64,000 nucleotides of DNA from Xanthomonas sp. CFBP 8443 (GTDB lineage Bacteria; Pseudomonadota; Gammaproteobacteria; Xanthomonadales; Xanthomonadaceae), in the NCBI RefSeq assembly GCF_025666195.1, contig NZ_CP102592.1, positions 124,001 to 188,000 of the forward strand, given 5' to 3'. A program made the position numbers and the translations under genes. Numbering within the stretch: the stretch's first letter is position 1; each line of letters opens with the position of its first letter. Positions 44,101 through 52,600 of this stretch are shown here, piece after piece. The notes below the pieces were generated by a model. That model worked only from the letters and a program-made list of their open reading frames with translations. It did not search any database and was not told where the DNA came from.

Positions 44101-44148
44101 CTGTACGTGCCGCGCACCGTGACCTTCGAGATCGGCGCCAAGTTCTGA
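41122..44148 (+). CDS. Oar-like TonB-dependent receptor
   Basis: The 1008-residue protein has a signal peptide (LLCCALATCLFASMPAMAQ). A carboxypeptidase-regulatory-like domain at ~40-100 follows (GAEVVVTNTATGSVRRAPVG, YTVIGLPPGTYTVESKG). The plug (RQIQQLPQATRNFLEFADTVPG, LYIDGVGQKSYV) and barrel end in VTFEIGAKF with terminal Phe. ATG 41122 has GGGAGGGG upstream. This architecture marks the Oar subgroup, often found in Xanthomonas carbohydrate loci next to LacI regulators and halogenase-like genes. The substrate is presumably the product of the discoidin enzyme. Confidence 0.88.
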   Translation: MKSKRSASNLPARSLLCCALATCLFASMPAMAQSSNAILRGQAQAGAEVVVTNTATGSVRRAPVGPNGNYTVIGLPPGTYTVESKGVSRTVTLQVASSSTVDLDASAAAAPTGDATTLGTINVTAPPSIKDVKTSEVGNIVSLRQIQQLPQATRNFLEFADTVPGMVFTIDGNGNTKLRGGAANASAGNLYIDGVGQKSYVRSGGIAGQADTQGNPFPQLAIGEYKVITSNYKAEYGQVSGAAITAATKSGTNEFHGEAFFRYTDQDLRDKRPDEDNGKIDSQTKEYGFSLGGPILQDRMHFFVAYEGKENVAPKSVQAEANALPFVGVLPANLSSQYGAANMPFEEDLVFAKVDFEPTDRDRIELSTLYRDETQIANVGGLNTPEQATNKINKDKRSTLRWQHSADSWYNELIVGTEDSENNPTAKTLGNGILYKYLAPRAGSTDVDEYTFLATGSAGGSTVQRKSQKGWFLQNDLTFTSFEWHGEHTIKMGVNYKDVKLTSQDAAAVNPQFSYAVDANGVAATPYRVDFVAPYTTPGQRATVESPSKQYGIYIQDDWAATDKLLINVGVRYDYEDTPAYTDFVTSQGFVDALYGDDPDNPGQPWANRLLPSGINAADYISTGNNRKNFKDAWAPRLGFSYDFFGDETAVLHGGAGRSYDRNLFEQLALETSKAALSPVAVYFENPATGQCFRSDRTCAAWDPRFLNGVDQLNTIPGVSGSAELFIFNNNIKTPYSDQYSIGISNQVGDWLTDVTFQRVLSYDGFVMSLINRYPNGSYFENGSVPWGEPVPGYQNTIIGNNGLEQRSSQVLLSAEKPYTKESGWGLTLSYTHTSARQNRNIDEPFAFDKPTVGDYPFVKSDAVSAHRFVASGSIDGPWGVTFGAKVVLATPEPINTIACYGRVDADGGTCQQVGVTPPGSGKFLVGGKIWGYRTVDFQASKDFAVYNDFKLSARINLLNAFNFKNYSSYAYNGFGTNGSFDPDITINKTGEILYVPRTVTFEIGAKF

Positions 44149-44161
44149 TCCACCGCCATCG

Positions 44162-44197
44162 CCCACGCGCGTGCCCGACCGGCGCGCGTGGGGTTTT
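44162..44197 (+). terminator. Intrinsic terminator after the Oar-like receptor gene
   Basis: CCCACGCGCG (44162-44171) pairs perfectly with CGCGCGTGGG (44183-44192), and the hairpin is followed by G and TTTT. It lies 14 bases after the receptor stop and before the halogenase gene. A second 8-bp hairpin (ACGGGGCC/GGCCCCGT) is at 44202-44221 without a T tract. Confidence 0.75.
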
Positions 44198-44266
44198 CCG
44201 GACGGGGCCGCTTGGCCCCGTTCGCGTATCGGTCGCCTCTTTCTTCCTGCCTAGGACCGCGCACGC

Positions 44267-45784
44267 ATGATCGCCGCCCCTCTCCGCAACCTGGTCATCG
44301 TTGGCGGCGGCACCGCCGGCTGGATGGCCGCCGCCGCGCTGGCGCGCGTGCTGGGCCCGGACTACCGCATCACTCTGATCGAATCGGAACAGATCGGCAT
44401 CGTCGGCGTTGGCGAAGCCACCGTGCCGCACATCAAGGCCTTCAACAACCTGCTCGGCATCAATGAAGCCGAATTCGTGCGCCAGACCCAGGGCAGCTTC
44501 AAGCTCGGCATCGAGTTCGTCGACTGGCAGCGGCCCGGCACCTCCTACGTCCATGGCTTCGGCACCGAGATCGGGCATCCGCTCGGGATGCTGCCGTTCC
44601 AGCAGTACTGGTTCAAGCAGGCGCTGCTCGGCAAGGCCAAGCCGCTGGGCGCGTATACGCTCAACACCGTCGCCGCCAAGCGCGGCAAGTTCATGACCTC
44701 GGCCAGCGATGCGCCGCCGAATTCGCCGCTGGGCAACATCGCCTACGCCTACCATTTCGACGCATCGCTGTACGCGGCGTTCCTGCGCGGCTACTCCGAG
44801 CAGCGCGGGGTGACCCGGCGCGAGGGCATCGTCGAGGAGGTGCAGCTGCATCCGGAATCGGGCGACGTGGTCTCGGTGCGCCTGGCCTCGGGCGAGGTGA
44901 TCGCCGGCGACCTGTTCATCGATTGCTCCGGTTTCCGCGGCCTGCTGATCGAGCAGGCGCTGCACACCGGCTACCACGATTTCAGCCACTGGCTGCCGTG
45001 CGATCGCGCGCTGGCGGTGCCGTGCGCCAAGGTCGGCCCGCCGACGCCGTACACCCGCGCCACCGCGCGCGCGGCCGGCTGGCAGTGGCGCATCCCGCTG
45101 CAGCACCGCACCGGCAACGGCTACGTGTATTCCAGCGCGCACATCAGCGACGACGAGGCCGCGGCCACGCTGCTGGCCAACTTGGACGGGCCGGCGCTGG
45201 CCGACCCGCGCCCGCTGCGCTTCCTCACCGGGCGCCGCAAGCAGGTATGGAACCGCAACGTGGTCGCGCTGGGGCTGTCCAGCGGCTTCATGGAGCCGCT
45301 GGAATCGACCAGCATCCACCTGATCCAGTCCGGCATCTCCAAGCTGCTGGAGCTGTTCCCGCGCGAGGGCATCAGCCCGGCGCTGGTGCAGCGCTACAAC
45401 GACCGCATCGCCTTCGAGTTCGACCGCATCCGCGATTTCCTGGTGCTGCACTACAGCGCCACCGAGCGCGACGACAGCGACTTCTGGCGGCAGTGCCGCA
45501 ACATGGCGATCACGCCCGAACTGCAGGCGACGCTGGACCTGTTCCGCGACAGCGGCCGCTTCTACCGTAACGGCGAGGAAATGTTCGCCGAGATCAGCTG
45601 GGTGCAGGTGATGGTCGGGCAGGGCATCCTGCCGCGCGCCTACCACCCGCTGGTGGACCAGATACCGGCCGCGGACATCGAACGCTTCGTCGCCGGCATC
45701 GAGCAGACCATCGGCCACTGCGTGGACGCGATGCCGGCGCACCAGGCCTTCATCGACCGCTACTGCGCGGCCGCGCCGCTCTGA
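44267..45784 (+). CDS. FAD-dependent tryptophan-halogenase family enzyme (BrvH-like)
   Basis: The 505-residue flavoenzyme has the FAD-binding GxGxxG loop VGGGTAGWM at residues 12-20. The halogenase signature W-x-W-x-I-P is at W272/W274/I276/P277. The two catalytic residues of PrnA, Lys79 and Glu346, fall at the same numbers here: FKLGIEF with Lys79, and PLEST with Glu346. The fold class oxidises halide with FADH2 and O2 to a bound hypohalite that halogenates an aromatic. Family members in Xanthomonas and Caulobacter sit beside TonB receptors, and a related Xanthomonas enzyme is reported to brominate indole (recalled). The true substrate is unknown. A terminator separates it from the receptor, so it may also have its own promoter. 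Confidence 0.9.
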   Translation: MIAAPLRNLVIVGGGTAGWMAAAALARVLGPDYRITLIESEQIGIVGVGEATVPHIKAFNNLLGINEAEFVRQTQGSFKLGIEFVDWQRPGTSYVHGFGTEIGHPLGMLPFQQYWFKQALLGKAKPLGAYTLNTVAAKRGKFMTSASDAPPNSPLGNIAYAYHFDASLYAAFLRGYSEQRGVTRREGIVEEVQLHPESGDVVSVRLASGEVIAGDLFIDCSGFRGLLIEQALHTGYHDFSHWLPCDRALAVPCAKVGPPTPYTRATARAAGWQWRIPLQHRTGNGYVYSSAHISDDEAAATLLANLDGPALADPRPLRFLTGRRKQVWNRNVVALGLSSGFMEPLESTSIHLIQSGISKLLELFPREGISPALVQRYNDRIAFEFDRIRDFLVLHYSATERDDSDFWRQCRNMAITPELQATLDLFRDSGRFYRNGEEMFAEISWVQVMVGQGILPRAYHPLVDQIPAADIERFVAGIEQTIGHCVDAMPAHQAFIDRYCAAAPL

Positions 45785-45810
45785 ACGATGGCCCGGGCGC
45801 CTCTCGGGCA

Positions 45811-45851
45811 CAAAAAAAAGAGGCCACGCGCACCAAGGCGCGTGGCCTCTT
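45811..45851 (-). terminator. Strong intrinsic terminator for the pyrF transcript
   Basis: AAGAGGCCACGCGC (45818-45831) pairs with its exact complement (45838-45851) around the 6-base loop ACCAAG. Read leftward, the 14-bp stem is followed by a run of T residues (45812-45819 complement). It lies 140 bases beyond the pyrF stop and also 27 bases past the halogenase stop, where the rightward T tract is lacking. The 45852-45990 stretch is AT-rich and holds nothing else recognisable. Confidence 0.88.
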
Positions 45852-45990
45852 CAAAATCCGACCGAAGCCGGAGAACGGTTTGTGGCGCATCTCCGGCAAA
45901 GCCGGACGCTGCGCATGCTACCGACAGTACGAAGCTAATGCAATGGTTTAAGTTCTATCTTCTAAGTCATTGATATTTATAGAGCGAAAC

Positions 45991-46725
45991 TCAGCGGGTC
46001 GCCGCACCATCCAGCGTGGCGGCGATTTCGCGCTGGATCGCCTCGGCCGCGGCGCGCGGGTCGGCGGCCTGGCGGATCGGACGGCCGACCACGATCGCGT
46101 CGGCGCCGTCGGCGAAGGCCTGGGCCACGCCGACGGTGCGCTGCTGGTCGTCGCCGACCGGGCCGCCGGGGCGGATGCCCGGGCACACGATCGAGAAGCC
46201 GGCGCCGGTGGCGCGGCGGATCGGTGCCGCTTCCTGGCCAGAGGCGATGACGCCGTCGATGCCGGCCGCCTGCGCGGCCAGGGCGCGCTCCACCACGACG
46301 TCCTGCGGTTCGCGGTCGATGCCCATCGAGGCGAGGTCGTCGCGGCCCATCGAGGTCAGCACGGTCACCGCCAGCAGGCGCATCTCGCCGCGGTTGGCCT
46401 CGGCCGCGGCCTGCATCATCGCCGGGTGCCAGCCGTGGATCGTGCAGTAGTCCACCGGCCACTGCGACAGGCGCCGGATCACCCCGCCGACGGTGGCCGG
46501 GATGTCGAAGAACTTCAGGTCCACGAACACGCGCTTGCCGCGCGCAGCCAGCGTCTCCAGCACGTCGAAGTACTCGCCGGAGGCCAGCAGCTCCATGCCG
46601 ATCTTGTAGAACGCCACCGCGTCGTCGAGCCGCTCGATCCAGTCCAGCGCTTCGGCGCGGCCGGGCACGTCCAGCGCGAAGATCAGCCGTTCGCGCGTCT
46701 GCAGCGGCAGCGGCGCGCGGCTCAC
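45991..46725 (-). CDS. pyrF: Orotidine-5'-phosphate decarboxylase
   Basis: The 244-residue TIM barrel catalyses OMP to UMP, the last step of pyrimidine synthesis. Seen are [16 protein letters not shown], the catalytic D-x-K-x-x-D at Asp69, Lys71 and Asp74 in [27 protein letters not shown], and the phosphate-gripping VCPGIRP and [13 protein letters not shown] 46725 overlaps the TGA of the upstream phosphatase gene by four bases. Confidence 0.95.
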   Translation of the reverse strand: MSRAPLPLQTRERLIFALDVPGRAEALDWIERLDDAVAFYKIGMELLASGEYFDVLETLAARGKRVFVDLKFFDIPATVGGVIRRLSQWPVDYCTIHGWHPAMMQAAAEANRGEMRLLAVTVLTSMGRDDLASMGIDREPQDVVVERALAAQAAGIDGVIASGQEAAPIRRATGAGFSIVCPGIRPGGPVGDDQQRTVGVAQAFADGADAIVVGRPIRQAADPRAAAEAIQREIAATLDGAATR

Positions 46726-47627
46726 TGCGCCAGCTCCAGCGCGTCGCGCTTGGCCTGGTGACGCGCAGTGCGCGGCTGCGCGAAGTCGTTGTTGAACAGC
46801 GCCGGCTCCCAGGACCCGTAGCTGGGGTTGGGCAGCATCCACCAGCGCTCGCCGAACCAGTCGTGGTACTGCTGCAGCAGTTGCGCGCGGCCGTCCGGAG
46901 TGTTGGCCACGACCTGCACGAAATCGCCGAGCTGGTCGCCGAACTGCATCAGCACCCGGTACTGCTGGCCGACCAGCTTGCGCCGGCAGTTCTTCTCCGA
47001 GCCGTTCTGCTCGCAGTCCTTGACCACCGTGCCCAGGCCCAGCAGCACGCTGTTGTCGGCCACCGGCAGGCCGGCGCTGCGCAGGTTGGCCAGGGTCGCA
47101 TCGGTCAGGTGCACCGCGCGGTTGGACACGTACAGAATGGTGACGCCCTTGGCGCTGGCCGCCTTGGCGAAATCGACCACGCCGGGGATCGGCTTGGCCT
47201 TCTTCTCGGCCACCCACTGGTCCCAGCTGAGTTCGTCGTATTCCTTGCCGTTGCGGATCAGACGCGCCTGGTACGGCGAGTTGTCCAGCACTGTCTCGTC
47301 CACGTCCATTACCACCGCCGGTTTCAGCCCGGCGGCGGCGTTGCCGCGCTCCTCCGGAACCAGCGCGTCCCAGTTCGGTTCCTTCAGCGCCGCATCCAGG
47401 CGGTCGGCGGCGGCGCGATAGGTCTGCTCGGCGACGGCTTGGTACTCGGCCGAACGCTGCATCCACAGCACCGCGTTGAGGTTGTCGTCGCCGGCCACCG
47501 CTGCGTCGGGCGCGGCAGTCGCGGCGGCGCTGGGCTTGGCGGCGGGATCGGCGGCCGGCGCCTGCGGCTTGCAGGCGGACAGGGCGAGCACGGCGCAGGC
47601 CAGTGCGGTACGGGCGATCGGGGTCAT
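46722..47627 (-). CDS. HAD acid phosphatase, class C e(P4)-type lipoprotein
   Basis: The 301-residue protein has a lipoprotein signal with VLALSAC (cysteine 19), then a Pro/Ala linker. The HAD class C acid phosphatase domain carries nucleophile motif [11 protein letters not shown] (Asp108, Asp110) and ILYVSNR as motif II. A lysine-containing region before [16 protein letters not shown] closes it. Such outer-membrane lipoproteins dephosphorylate nucleotides (e.g. NMN, nucleoside monophosphates) outside the inner membrane. Coupling to pyrF suggests a shared nucleotide theme. ATG 47627 is the normal start. Confidence 0.9.
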   Translation of the reverse strand: MTPIARTALACAVLALSACKPQAPAADPAAKPSAAATAAPDAAVAGDDNLNAVLWMQRSAEYQAVAEQTYRAAADRLDAALKEPNWDALVPEERGNAAAGLKPAVVMDVDETVLDNSPYQARLIRNGKEYDELSWDQWVAEKKAKPIPGVVDFAKAASAKGVTILYVSNRAVHLTDATLANLRSAGLPVADNSVLLGLGTVVKDCEQNGSEKNCRRKLVGQQYRVLMQFGDQLGDFVQVVANTPDGRAQLLQQYHDWFGERWWMLPNPSYGSWEPALFNNDFAQPRTARHQAKRDALELAQ

Positions 47628-47883
47628 CGGGCGCGGGAACCTGGGCGAGGGAATCGGCGGATTTTAGCGGGTTGCGGCGACGGCCGAGGGCCGGCCTGCG
47701 GCGCGCGGCGGCATGCCCTAGGGAATTTCCCGACAGCGGGTGGGGAAACGCCGGATTGGCGTGCCTTGGGGAATGCACCACAGTTCGCATCGCCTGCGCG
47801 GACGCGTAGCGCCGTCAAGGAAGCGATCCATCCCCCGCGCTTCAGCGCCTGGGAAAAACGCCGGATGCGTACAGGGGAAGCAC

Positions 47884-49596
47884 GTGCACTCGTTGTGGAA
47901 CAAAGGACTTGCTCTGGCGGTGTCGGCGGCGTGCCTGCTGGCAGGCGCGAGCGTGCCGCTAGCCGCGCAGGAACTGCCGACCACGCTGGACCGCCAGGAA
48001 CAGCTGCGCCAGGCCGAGGACGTCCAGCGCAAGCAGGAGCAGGACCGGCAGGCACCGTTCGTCGGTCCGCGCGAGGCCGCGGCGCCGGCCGACATGCGCA
48101 GCACCGCGCTGCCCACCGAAACCCTGTGCTTCCCGATCCAGCGCATCCACCTGGGCGGCGCCGGCGCCGATGGCGCGCGCTTCGCGTGGTTGTGGCTGTA
48201 CCTGCGCCAGTACCAGGGCCGCTGCATCGGCCGCGACGGCATCGACCTGATCCGCCGCCGCGCGCTGGACCAACTGGTCGCGCGGGGCCTGGTCACCACC
48301 CGCATCGGCGTGCCCGAGCAGGCGCTGTCCAGCGGCGTGTTGCGTTTCGAACTGATGCCCGGCCGCCTGCGCCAAGTGCGGGTGCAATCGGCCGACGGCC
48401 GCGCGTTCTGGCGTGGCGCACTGCCGCTGCGCCCGGGTGATCTGGTCGACCTGCGCGCGATCGAGCAGGCGGTGGAGCAGTTCAAGCGGGTGCCCTCGCA
48501 GGACGCCAAGATCGACATCGCGCCTGGCGAGCAGCCCGGCGAATCGGACCTGGTGGTCACCCTGCAGCACGGCCGGCGCTGGCGCACCGTGCTCAACGCC
48601 GACGACTCCGGCATGCGCGCCACCGGCCGCGCGCAGGGCGGCATCGACTTCGCCCTGGACGCGCCGCTGGGCATCAACGATCTGCTGTCGATCGGCTACA
48701 ACCACGACCTGGCGGATAACGGCGCCGAGCGCGGCACGCGCGGCAACAGCCTCGGTTACAGCGTGCCGTGGGGCTGGTGGACGTTCGCGCTGTCGCTGTC
48801 GTCCTACCGCTACCACCAGCGCGTGGACGGCTACCTGCAGAGCTTCCAGTCCAGCGGCGAATCCAACAGCGCCCAGCTCGACCTGCAGCGGGTCATCCAC
48901 CGCAACGGCAGCAGCAAAACCTCCGCCGGCGTGGTGGTGGCCAAGCGCGAGGCACGCAGCTACCTGGACGGCATCGAGATCGGCATCCAGCGCCGCCACA
49001 CCACCAGCGCCGAGGCCTACCTGAGCCATCGCCGCTATCTGGGACCGATGCAGTTGGACGTGCGCCTGGCGCACCGGCGCGGCACCCCGTGGTTCGACGG
49101 GCAATGGACCGGTTACGACCCGGCGGTAGGGTTTCCCGGTTTCCGCTACGGGGTCACCACGCTCGACCTCAGCACCGGGCTGCCGTTCAAGCTCGGCGGC
49201 ATGGCCGCCAGCTGGGACAGCAGCCTGCGCGCGCAGACCGCCTCGCAACTGCTGCTCGGCTCGGAATTCATCAGCATCGGCGGGCGCTACAGCGTGCGCG
49301 GCTTCGACGGCGAACGCACGCTCGGCGCCGAACGCGGCGCGTACTGGCGCAACACGCTGAACCTGCCGGTGCAGCGCCTGGGCATCGTCCCGTACCTGGG
49401 CGTGGATGCCGGCCGCATCGCCGGCCCCAGCGCCAGCGGGCAGGGCGGACGCAGCCTGGTCGGCGCGTTCGTCGGCCTGCGCGGGGCGCGCGGCGGGCTC
49501 AATTGGGACGGCTTCGCCGGCTGGGATGTGCATGCGCCGCGCGATGTCGAAACCGCGCAGCCGGCCTACGGCGTGCGCCTGACCTACCAGTTCTGA
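47884..49596 (+). CDS. TpsB/CdiB-type two-partner secretion transporter
   Basis: The 570-residue outer-membrane protein of the Omp85/TpsB group starts at GTG 47884 with a signal peptide (ALAVSAACLLAGASVPLAAQ). A plug-like helical segment, LRQAEDVQRKQEQDRQ, is followed by POTRA domains (CFPIQRIHLGG; RQVRVQSADGRAFWRGALPLRPGDLVDLRAIEQAVEQFKRVP in part) and a 16-strand barrel. The FhaC-type lid motif region VRGFDGERTLGAERGAY carries the conserved VRG..E, and the protein ends RLTYQF with terminal Phe. It secretes the adjoining exoprotein; a terminator at 49601 lies between the two genes. Confidence 0.9.
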   Translation: MHSLWNKGLALAVSAACLLAGASVPLAAQELPTTLDRQEQLRQAEDVQRKQEQDRQAPFVGPREAAAPADMRSTALPTETLCFPIQRIHLGGAGADGARFAWLWLYLRQYQGRCIGRDGIDLIRRRALDQLVARGLVTTRIGVPEQALSSGVLRFELMPGRLRQVRVQSADGRAFWRGALPLRPGDLVDLRAIEQAVEQFKRVPSQDAKIDIAPGEQPGESDLVVTLQHGRRWRTVLNADDSGMRATGRAQGGIDFALDAPLGINDLLSIGYNHDLADNGAERGTRGNSLGYSVPWGWWTFALSLSSYRYHQRVDGYLQSFQSSGESNSAQLDLQRVIHRNGSSKTSAGVVVAKREARSYLDGIEIGIQRRHTTSAEAYLSHRRYLGPMQLDVRLAHRRGTPWFDGQWTGYDPAVGFPGFRYGVTTLDLSTGLPFKLGGMAASWDSSLRAQTASQLLLGSEFISIGGRYSVRGFDGERTLGAERGAYWRNTLNLPVQRLGIVPYLGVDAGRIAGPSASGQGGRSLVGAFVGLRGARGGLNWDGFAGWDVHAPRDVETAQPAYGVRLTYQF

Positions 49597-49600
49597 TCCC

Positions 49601-49636
49601 GGGCTGCCCTCCGGCAGCTCGGTTTTTTGGTTTTTT
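49601..49636 (+). terminator. Terminator-like hairpin between tpsB and tpsA
   Basis: GGGCTGCC (49601-49608) folds with GGCAGCTC (49613-49620) including one G-U pair, loop CTCC, followed by GG TTTTTT GG TTTTTT. It sits five bases after the TpsB stop and 31 before the TpsA start. It should reduce read-through, giving different amounts of transporter and exoprotein. Confidence 0.7.
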
Positions 49637-49666
49637 GGCGCCTGTGGCGCAACGAGAGAGACGGTG

Positions 49667-52600
49667 ATGGACAAGGATTCCGTGAGCCTGGGTACCGTGG
49701 TGGCCGAGCGCTGCAAGCGCGCCGTGGCGATGCTGCTGTGCTGCACGGTCACCTGGACCTCGCTGCCGCTCTACGCGCAGGTGGTGCCGGTCGCCAACCC
49801 CGGCGGCCAGCAGCCGGGCCAGCAGGTCGCGGCCAACGGCGTGCCGGTGGTGGACATCGTCGCCCCGAACGCGCGCGGCGTCTCGCACAACCGTTACTCG
49901 CGCTTCGACGTCGGCGCCAACGGCCTGATCCTCAACAACAGCGGCAACATCTCCAAGACCGAACTCGGCGGCTATGTCGCCGGCAACGACAACCTGAAGA
50001 ACAGCGGCGCGGCCACGCTGATCCTCAACGAGGTCACCTCCAGCGCCAGCCGCCTGCAGGGCTACACCGAAATCGCCGGCGCGCGGGCGCAGCTGGTGAT
50101 CGCCAACCCGAACGGCATCAGCTGCGACGGCTGCGGCTTCCTCAATGCCTCGCGGGTGACCTTGGCCACCGGCACGCCGCAACTCGGCGGCGACGGCGCG
50201 TTGAACGGTTTCGGCATCACCGGCGGCGTGCTTAGCATCGGCGGCAACGGCCTGGATGCGTACAACGTCGATCGCCTGGATCTGCTGTCGCGGCAGTTGA
50301 GCGTGGACGGCTCGGTCTGGGCCAAGGACCTGCTCGCCAGCACCGGCACCCAGCGCATCGGCTACGACGGCATGCTGCTGGAGCTGCTGCCGGGCAGCGA
50401 CGGTGCGGCACCGTCGATCGGCATCGACGTGGCCTACCTCGGCGGCATGTACGCCGACCGTATCCGCCTGATCGCCACCGAAGCCGGTGTCGGCGTGGTC
50501 AGCCGCGGCACCCTGGCCGCGCAGAGCGGCAGCCTGCAGATCGACAGCGCCGGCCAGCTCAGCCTGAGCGGCACCACCGTCGCCCGCGACGAGGTCGACC
50601 TGCGTGCCGCCGGCGCGCTGGCCCAGCAGGGCGTGCTCGGTTCGCAGCAGGCCGGCGTGCGCCTGCGCGGCACGCAGCTGAGCCTGAGCGGCGACACCAT
50701 CGCCAGCGGCCTGCTCGATGCGCGTGCCAGCGGCGCGTTCGTCCACAGCGGGCGCAGCAGCGCCGGCGCGATCAGCCTGTTCGGCTCCGAACTCGATGCC
50801 GGCGGCACGCTGTACAGCAGCGGCTCGTTGAGCCTGGACGCGAGCGGCACCCTGCGCAGCAGCGGCGTGGCCTACGCCGGCGGCACCGCGCAGCTGAGCG
50901 CCGGCGGCAGCTGGCTGCAACGCGCCGGCACGCTGCAGAGCGGCGGCGCGCTGAGCGTGCAGGCGGCGCAGATCGACGCGGCCGGTGTGCTCGATGCCGG
51001 CGCCGGGCTGCGTTTGCAGAGCGACGGCGACCTGCGCCTGTCGGGCCTGGCCCAGTCCGTGCAGGACGCGGCGCTGCAGGCCGGCGGCCGCGTCGACAAC
51101 GCCGGCCAGCTCAGCGCCGGCGGCCGCGTGGACGTCGCCGCGGCGGCGATCGGCAATGCCGCTGGCGGCATGCTGTCGGCCAACGGCGACGTCTCGCTGG
51201 CGACCCCCGGCGCGCTGGACAACGCCGGCACCGTCTACGCCGGGCGCGACCTGCGGATCGACGCGGCGGCCTTCGCCAACGACGGCAGCAGCTATGCCGG
51301 CCGCAACGCCGACATCGCGACCGCAGCGGCCACCCGCAGCCGCGGCAGCCTGGTCGCCGGCGACGCGCTGCGCGTGGACGCTGCGCAGTTCGCCAGCAGC
51401 GGCGAGTTGGGCAGCCAGCGCGGCGCCACTACCTTGCATAGCCGTGGCGACCTCGCGCTGGACGGCGCGGTGGCGGCGAAGGGCGCGCTGACGGTGCAGG
51501 TCGCGGGCGCGCTGCACCAGTCCGGCACCCTCAGCGCGGCAAGCGCGCAGCTGCAGGCCGGCGGCGATGCGTCGCTGGACGGCACGGTGAAGACCGACGA
51601 CGCCTTGCAGTTGAGCGCCGACGGACAACTGCGCAGTAGCGCCACGCTGGCGATCGGCGGCGACGCCGAGCTCACCGCGCAGGGCGCGCTGGTGCAGGCC
51701 GGGCAGATCCAGTCCGGCGGTGCGCTGCGCCTGCGCGGCGCGGACATCGACCAGTCCGGCGTGCTCGACGCGGGCACCGCGCTGTCCCTGCGCAGCGACA
51801 ACGGCATGCGCCTGGCGGGCACGCTGCAGGCGCGCGGCGACCTTGAGCTGGACAGCGCCGCCACGCTGCAGAACCAGGCGCAGGTGGTGGCCGGTGGCGA
51901 CCTGGCGGTAACCGCGGACGATGTGGACAACGCCGCCGGCGCGGCCTTGTCGGCCGGCGGCGATGCGACCATCGCCAGCGCCTCGGCGCTGCGCAACGAC
52001 GGCAGCGTGCATGCCGATGGTGCGCTGCGCCTGAGCGCCGGCAGCTTCGCCCAGTCCGAGACCGGTAAGTCCTACGGCGGCGCGAGCCTCGACCTCGCCG
52101 CGACCGATGCAGTGGACAACCGCGGCGACCTGATCGGCGGCGGCGACGTGCGCATCGACGCCGGCAGCATCGCCAGCAGCGGCCAGCTGGGCAGCCAGCG
52201 CGGCCAGCTCGCCCTCGACAGCCGAGGCGACCTGCGCCTGGACGGCGTCGTGGTCGCGGCCGGCATGTTGCGCGCCGAGGCGCTGGGCGACCTGCAGCAG
52301 CACGGCAGCCTGCAGGCGCAGTCGGCGACCCTGCTCGCCGGTCGCGACCTGGGCCTGAGCGGCGCGCTGAAGAGCGCCACCACCCTGGACCTGCAGGCGC
52401 AGCGCGCGCTGATGCTGGACGGCCAGGCCGTCGCCGGCACCGCACAACTGCGTGCGGCGCAGATCGCACTCGGCCAGAACGCCGTGCTGCAGAGCACCGG
52501 CGCAACCACCCTGCACGGCGGCAGCATCGACAGCCGCGGCGCGCTGGATGCCGGGACCGACCTGAGCCTGCACAGCGACAGCGCGCTGACGCTGGCCGGT

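Noticed and set aside
41071..44166. A 1031-codon minus-strand frame opposite the Oar-like receptor
   Set aside because: It is a shadow ORF. The plus frame gives a complete receptor with signal peptide, plug and terminal Phe.
45852..45990. A small RNA gene between pyrF and the halogenase gene
   Set aside because: The stretch is AT-rich and follows the pyrF stop, but no promoter or independent structure beyond the pyrF terminator is visible.
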